DNA of 7,372 nt, from contig CAZAJT010000044.1 in NCBI GenBank assembly GCA_964485585.1, forward strand, positions 1-7,372, read 5' to 3'. The stretch comes from CAZAJT01 sp964485585. Lineage in GTDB: Bacteria; Patescibacteriota; Microgenomatia; UBA1406; GWC2-37-13. A program made the position numbers and the translations under genes. The notes under the pieces are model-generated. The model ran no database searches. It was not told where the DNA came from and worked only from the letters and a program-made list of their open reading frames with translations. Below, in pieces: positions 5,803-7,372 of the stretch (the first letter of the stretch is position 1; every line of letters begins with the position of its first letter).

Positions 5803-5876
5803 GCTCCCATCGTCTAGCGGCCTAGGACATCTGGTTTTCAGCCAGAGAATCAGGGGTTCGAATCCCCTTGGGAGCA
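5803..5876 (+). tRNA. tRNA-Glu (anticodon TTC)
   Basis: A complete cloverleaf can be drawn over 74 nt. The acceptor stem GCTCCCA (5803-5809) pairs with TGGGAGC (5869-5875), seven perfect pairs, with discriminator A5876. The D-arm is GTCT/GGAC (5812-5815, 5825-5828). The anticodon stem TCTGG/CCAGA (5830-5834, 5842-5846) carries loop TTTTCAG and anticodon TTC at 5837-5839. The variable loop is GAATC. The T-arm is AGGGG-TTCGAAT-CCCCT (5852-5868). CCA is not encoded, so it must be added by the CCA-adding enzyme. The anticodon reads GAA and GAG codons. The promoter lies about 110 bp upstream, beyond a partial copy of the tRNA 5' end, and a terminator follows 44 nt downstream. Confidence 0.96.
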
Positions 5877-5920
5877 CTAGTAGAAAAGCACTATAACAAA
5901 AATAACAGTTGTAGATTAGA

Positions 5921-5953
5921 AAAGGAGCGGTATATCAATCCGCTCTTTTCTTG
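5921..5953 (+). terminator. Intrinsic terminator of the tRNA-Glu transcript
   Basis: AAAGGAGCGG (5921-5930) pairs with CCGCTCTTTT (5940-5949) around a 9-nt loop: ten pairs including one G-T, with a T-rich 3' arm and tail (TTTTCTT). It lies on the plus strand 44 nt after the tRNA. Read on the minus strand it also has a T-rich end, so it could stop transcription from the hydrolase at 6121-6837 as well. The rest of the gap, up to 6120, holds no gene that I can support. Confidence 0.8.
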
Positions 5954-6120
5954 TCATTTGTACCCCTGCTTTCCCATTAAGAATGTCGCCGTTCATCCAG
6001 AACGTAGCTTCTTCAGTTCTTTTTCACAAATGCGCCATACACTCATGGGATACATGATGCTATCATTACAAGTAGAAATACTGTTCACAACTGACACTTT
6101 GTGGACAGTGCCCACTCTCA

Positions 6121-6837
6121 CTAAAGAGTCTTAACAAACCATTGGACAGTTTCTTTGATAAATTCATCTCTCCAGCTTTCTTCAGTTAAATTATGGGTTG
6201 CGCCTTTTATTTCTACTGTTTCTTTTCTTTTTGTTGCTTCAGCGCTGAGTAGGTAAGAGGTAGGAATAGCTACGGGAATAATTGTGTCGTTCTCTGAAGT
6301 AATAACAAGCAGATATCCGAAAAATTTCTTAACTGCGCGTAGGGCAGGCGTATCACTTATATTGGATATCTGTTGGAATATGCGGCCTTCCTTCATCGTT
6401 ATTTGAGTATATGTCATCCCCATCATTTCTTCAGTGTAGGTTGCAGGTACGCGAAGAACTAGACTACGTACTGCTCTCTCTGCAGAAATAAGTGACGCTA
6501 TTGCAGCACCGACACTTGCCCCACACAGACCAATTCGCTTTTTATCTATAAAATCGTAGCGGGAGAAAAAGTCATATGTAGATAAACCGTCATTGACTGC
6601 ATCGTGTACTGTTAACGTATTAAAATCTCCTTCACTGTTACCATGACCTCTAATACTTAAGGTAAGTCCTACAATTCCGTGGGCTGCCAATCGTTCGGCA
6701 ATCGGAATATAGTTTTTTTCGCTGCTTGTCATACCATGAAAGAAGATTGCACCAGGGTTCTGAACCTGCACTTTAGATGGTAAAATCAGTGTGCCTTCCA
6801 TGTGTTCCCCTCCGCTAAGAATTCTTATTCTCTCCAT
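6121..6837 (-). CDS. Alpha/beta hydrolase (serine esterase/peptidase-like)
   Basis: The 238-residue product is a complete alpha/beta hydrolase of the dienelactone hydrolase / S9-like type. Numbered from the chosen start, it has the oxyanion loop FFHGMTSS (32-39), SIRGHGNSEGDF (61-72), nucleophile elbow GASVG with Ser108 (106-110), Asp184 in TSENDTIIP (180-188) and His215 in GATHNLTEE (212-220). The triad is therefore complete in one frame, unlike the interrupted hydrolase near 5000. No signal peptide or membrane segment is visible, and the substrate is unknown. A start 39 bp upstream (ATG at 6876) is possible, but the ATG at 6837 (MERIRILSGGEHMEGTLILP) begins the typical N-terminal strand and lies 7 nt after an extended -10 box. 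The stop is TAG. Confidence 0.88.
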   Translation of the reverse strand: MERIRILSGGEHMEGTLILPSKVQVQNPGAIFFHGMTSSEKNYIPIAERLAAHGIVGLTLSIRGHGNSEGDFNTLTVHDAVNDGLSTYDFFSRYDFIDKKRIGLCGASVGAAIASLISAERAVRSLVLRVPATYTEEMMGMTYTQITMKEGRIFQQISNISDTPALRAVKKFFGYLLVITSENDTIIPVAIPTSYLLSAEATKRKETVEIKGATHNLTEESWRDEFIKETVQWFVKTL

Positions 6838-6844
6838 ACGACGG

Positions 6845-6853
6845 ATTATAGCA
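6845..6853 (-). promoter_or_regulatory. Extended -10 promoter of the second hydrolase
   Basis: On the minus strand TGCTATAAT (6853-6845) ends 7 nt before the ATG at 6837, predicting a leaderless mRNA. A TTGATC hexamer lies 20 bp upstream of the -10, too far to be a normal -35. The same TGCTATAAT nonamer is used at the tRNA-Glu locus. Confidence 0.6.
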
Positions 6854-6881
6854 GTTTTGTTGGGCGATGCGATCAAAATCT

Positions 6882-7040
6882 CTAAACGGAGTATTGATGG
6901 AGAAACTCTTTTCTGGTGCCAAAGGTAGCGTACAATTCTAGTAGATCTTTGACAGCCTTTTTATAATTTGGTTCGGTTGCGAGATCATTGGGAGCACAAA
7001 AAGTACCGTAACAAAAGAAGCATTTCCTCTTGTATATAGA
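6882..7040 (-). pseudogene. Possible gene remnant: 52-codon open frame without a start codon
   Basis: Between a TAA (7041-7043) and a TAG (6882-6884) the minus strand is open for 52 codons. It begins KRKCFFCYGTFCAPNDL and ends DLLELYATFGTRKEFLHQYSV, which reads like real protein composition with a Cys-rich start and an amphipathic end. It has no ATG, GTG or TTG start in a useful place. An ATG at 7048 (MSNLYTRGNASF) in another frame could have been joined to it by a frameshift. I do not recognise a family. It may equally be chance, since the spacer 6851-7064 is short and otherwise empty. Confidence 0.2.
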
Positions 7041-7058
7041 TTACTCATTTGCTAAACT
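7030..7058 (+). promoter_or_regulatory. Probable promoter of the right-edge gene
   Basis: TTGTAT (7030-7035), a 17-bp spacer and TAAACT (7053-7058) preceded by TGC form a -35/extended -10 pair. The -10 ends 6 nt before the ATG at 7065, again the leaderless geometry. The TAA inside the -10 is also the in-frame stop that prevents any upstream extension of the gene. Confidence 0.45.
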
Positions 7059-7064
7059 CCGACC

Positions 7065-7372
7065 ATGACAGCTGTAGAACGAGGAATAGACAATAATACC
7101 GCTCCAACCAAAACGCGGGATAGTAAAATTGATAATTTCCGGTTACAAGTAATGGAAGTTATTCGTCCCCATGCAAGAGACTTTCTATATGAATATGCTG
7201 ACTTCAGGGCAGGAACAGAACACTTGCCTGAAGTTGTTCAGGCAGCTATTATTGAATCGGCGATTCATGCTGCGGCAGTATCGTTATCCGGAAGAAAATC
7301 GTCTGAGGGGAAAATAACAAAATGGCGCCGTCTGGATCATCCAGAACAAGTAGATTCCGTACAGCTTGAGCA
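7065..7372 (+). CDS. Unidentified protein, N-terminal 102 codons only (runs off the window)
   Basis: The frame is open from the ATG at 7065 to the window end. It begins MTAVERGIDNN and contains DNFRLQVMEVIRPHARDFLYE, then HLPEVVQAAIIESAIHAAA and a charged stretch with KWRRLDHPEQVDS. It looks soluble and helical, with no signal peptide or membrane segment, and I recognise no domain. An in-frame TAA at 7053-7055 makes this ATG the first possible start. The promoter-like boxes just upstream support the start and a leaderless transcript. It diverges from the hydrolase at 6121-6837. The composition fits its neighbours. The function is unknown. Confidence 0.65.
   Translation, partial: MTAVERGIDNNTAPTKTRDSKIDNFRLQVMEVIRPHARDFLYEYADFRAGTEHLPEVVQAAIIESAIHAAAVSLSGRKSSEGKITKWRRLDHPEQVDSVQLE

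Noticed and set aside
5868..6134. 88-codon plus-strand frame
   Set aside because: It starts inside the tRNA-Glu 3' end, runs across the terminator hairpin and into the hydrolase 3' end, and has no protein-like pattern.

Overview
The window looks like an ordinary housekeeping stretch from a small-genome bacterium, most likely of the Patescibacteria/CPR group. I infer this from the half-size MFS protein, the short RsmI without its usual C-terminal domain, the lack of Shine-Dalgarno sequences, the repeated pattern of a -10 box placed 6-9 nt before an ATG (leaderless mRNAs), and short palindromic intergenic repeats of the TGTCAT(T/C).CGAGC type. The long ORFs contain no internal TGA, so the genetic code appears standard. 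No phage, transposase, CRISPR array or recognisable defence system is visible.

Left part (1-2916, minus strand): uvrB (nucleotide excision repair) and, upstream of it, a DedA-family membrane protein. The gap between them holds a palindromic repeat and a decayed second copy of the dedA 3' end. Another palindromic repeat lies beyond the end of uvrB at the window edge.

Middle (2917-5630): rsmI on the plus strand starts on the base next to the dedA start codon, so no bases separate the two divergent genes. Its 3' end overlaps maf by 20 bp. On the minus strand a likely transcription unit runs alpha/beta hydrolase, half-size MFS protein, maf. The hydrolase reading frame is cut by a single in-frame TGA: the Ser nucleophile lies before the stop and the Asp and His after it.

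Right part (5631-7372): a tRNA-Glu(TTC) gene followed by a good intrinsic terminator. Its natural promoter sits 100 bp too far upstream, separated from it by an 82-nt hairpin-rich insert and an exact 18-nt copy of the tRNA 5' end. Then come a second, intact alpha/beta hydrolase (minus strand), a spacer with a possible gene remnant, and the start of an unidentified plus-strand gene that runs off the window.

The genes serve DNA repair, ribosome modification, nucleotide sanitation, tRNA supply and membrane functions and do not form a single pathway. The points worth attention are the tRNA-Glu leader, the TGA-split hydrolase, the leaderless promoter pattern, and the dedA tail duplication.
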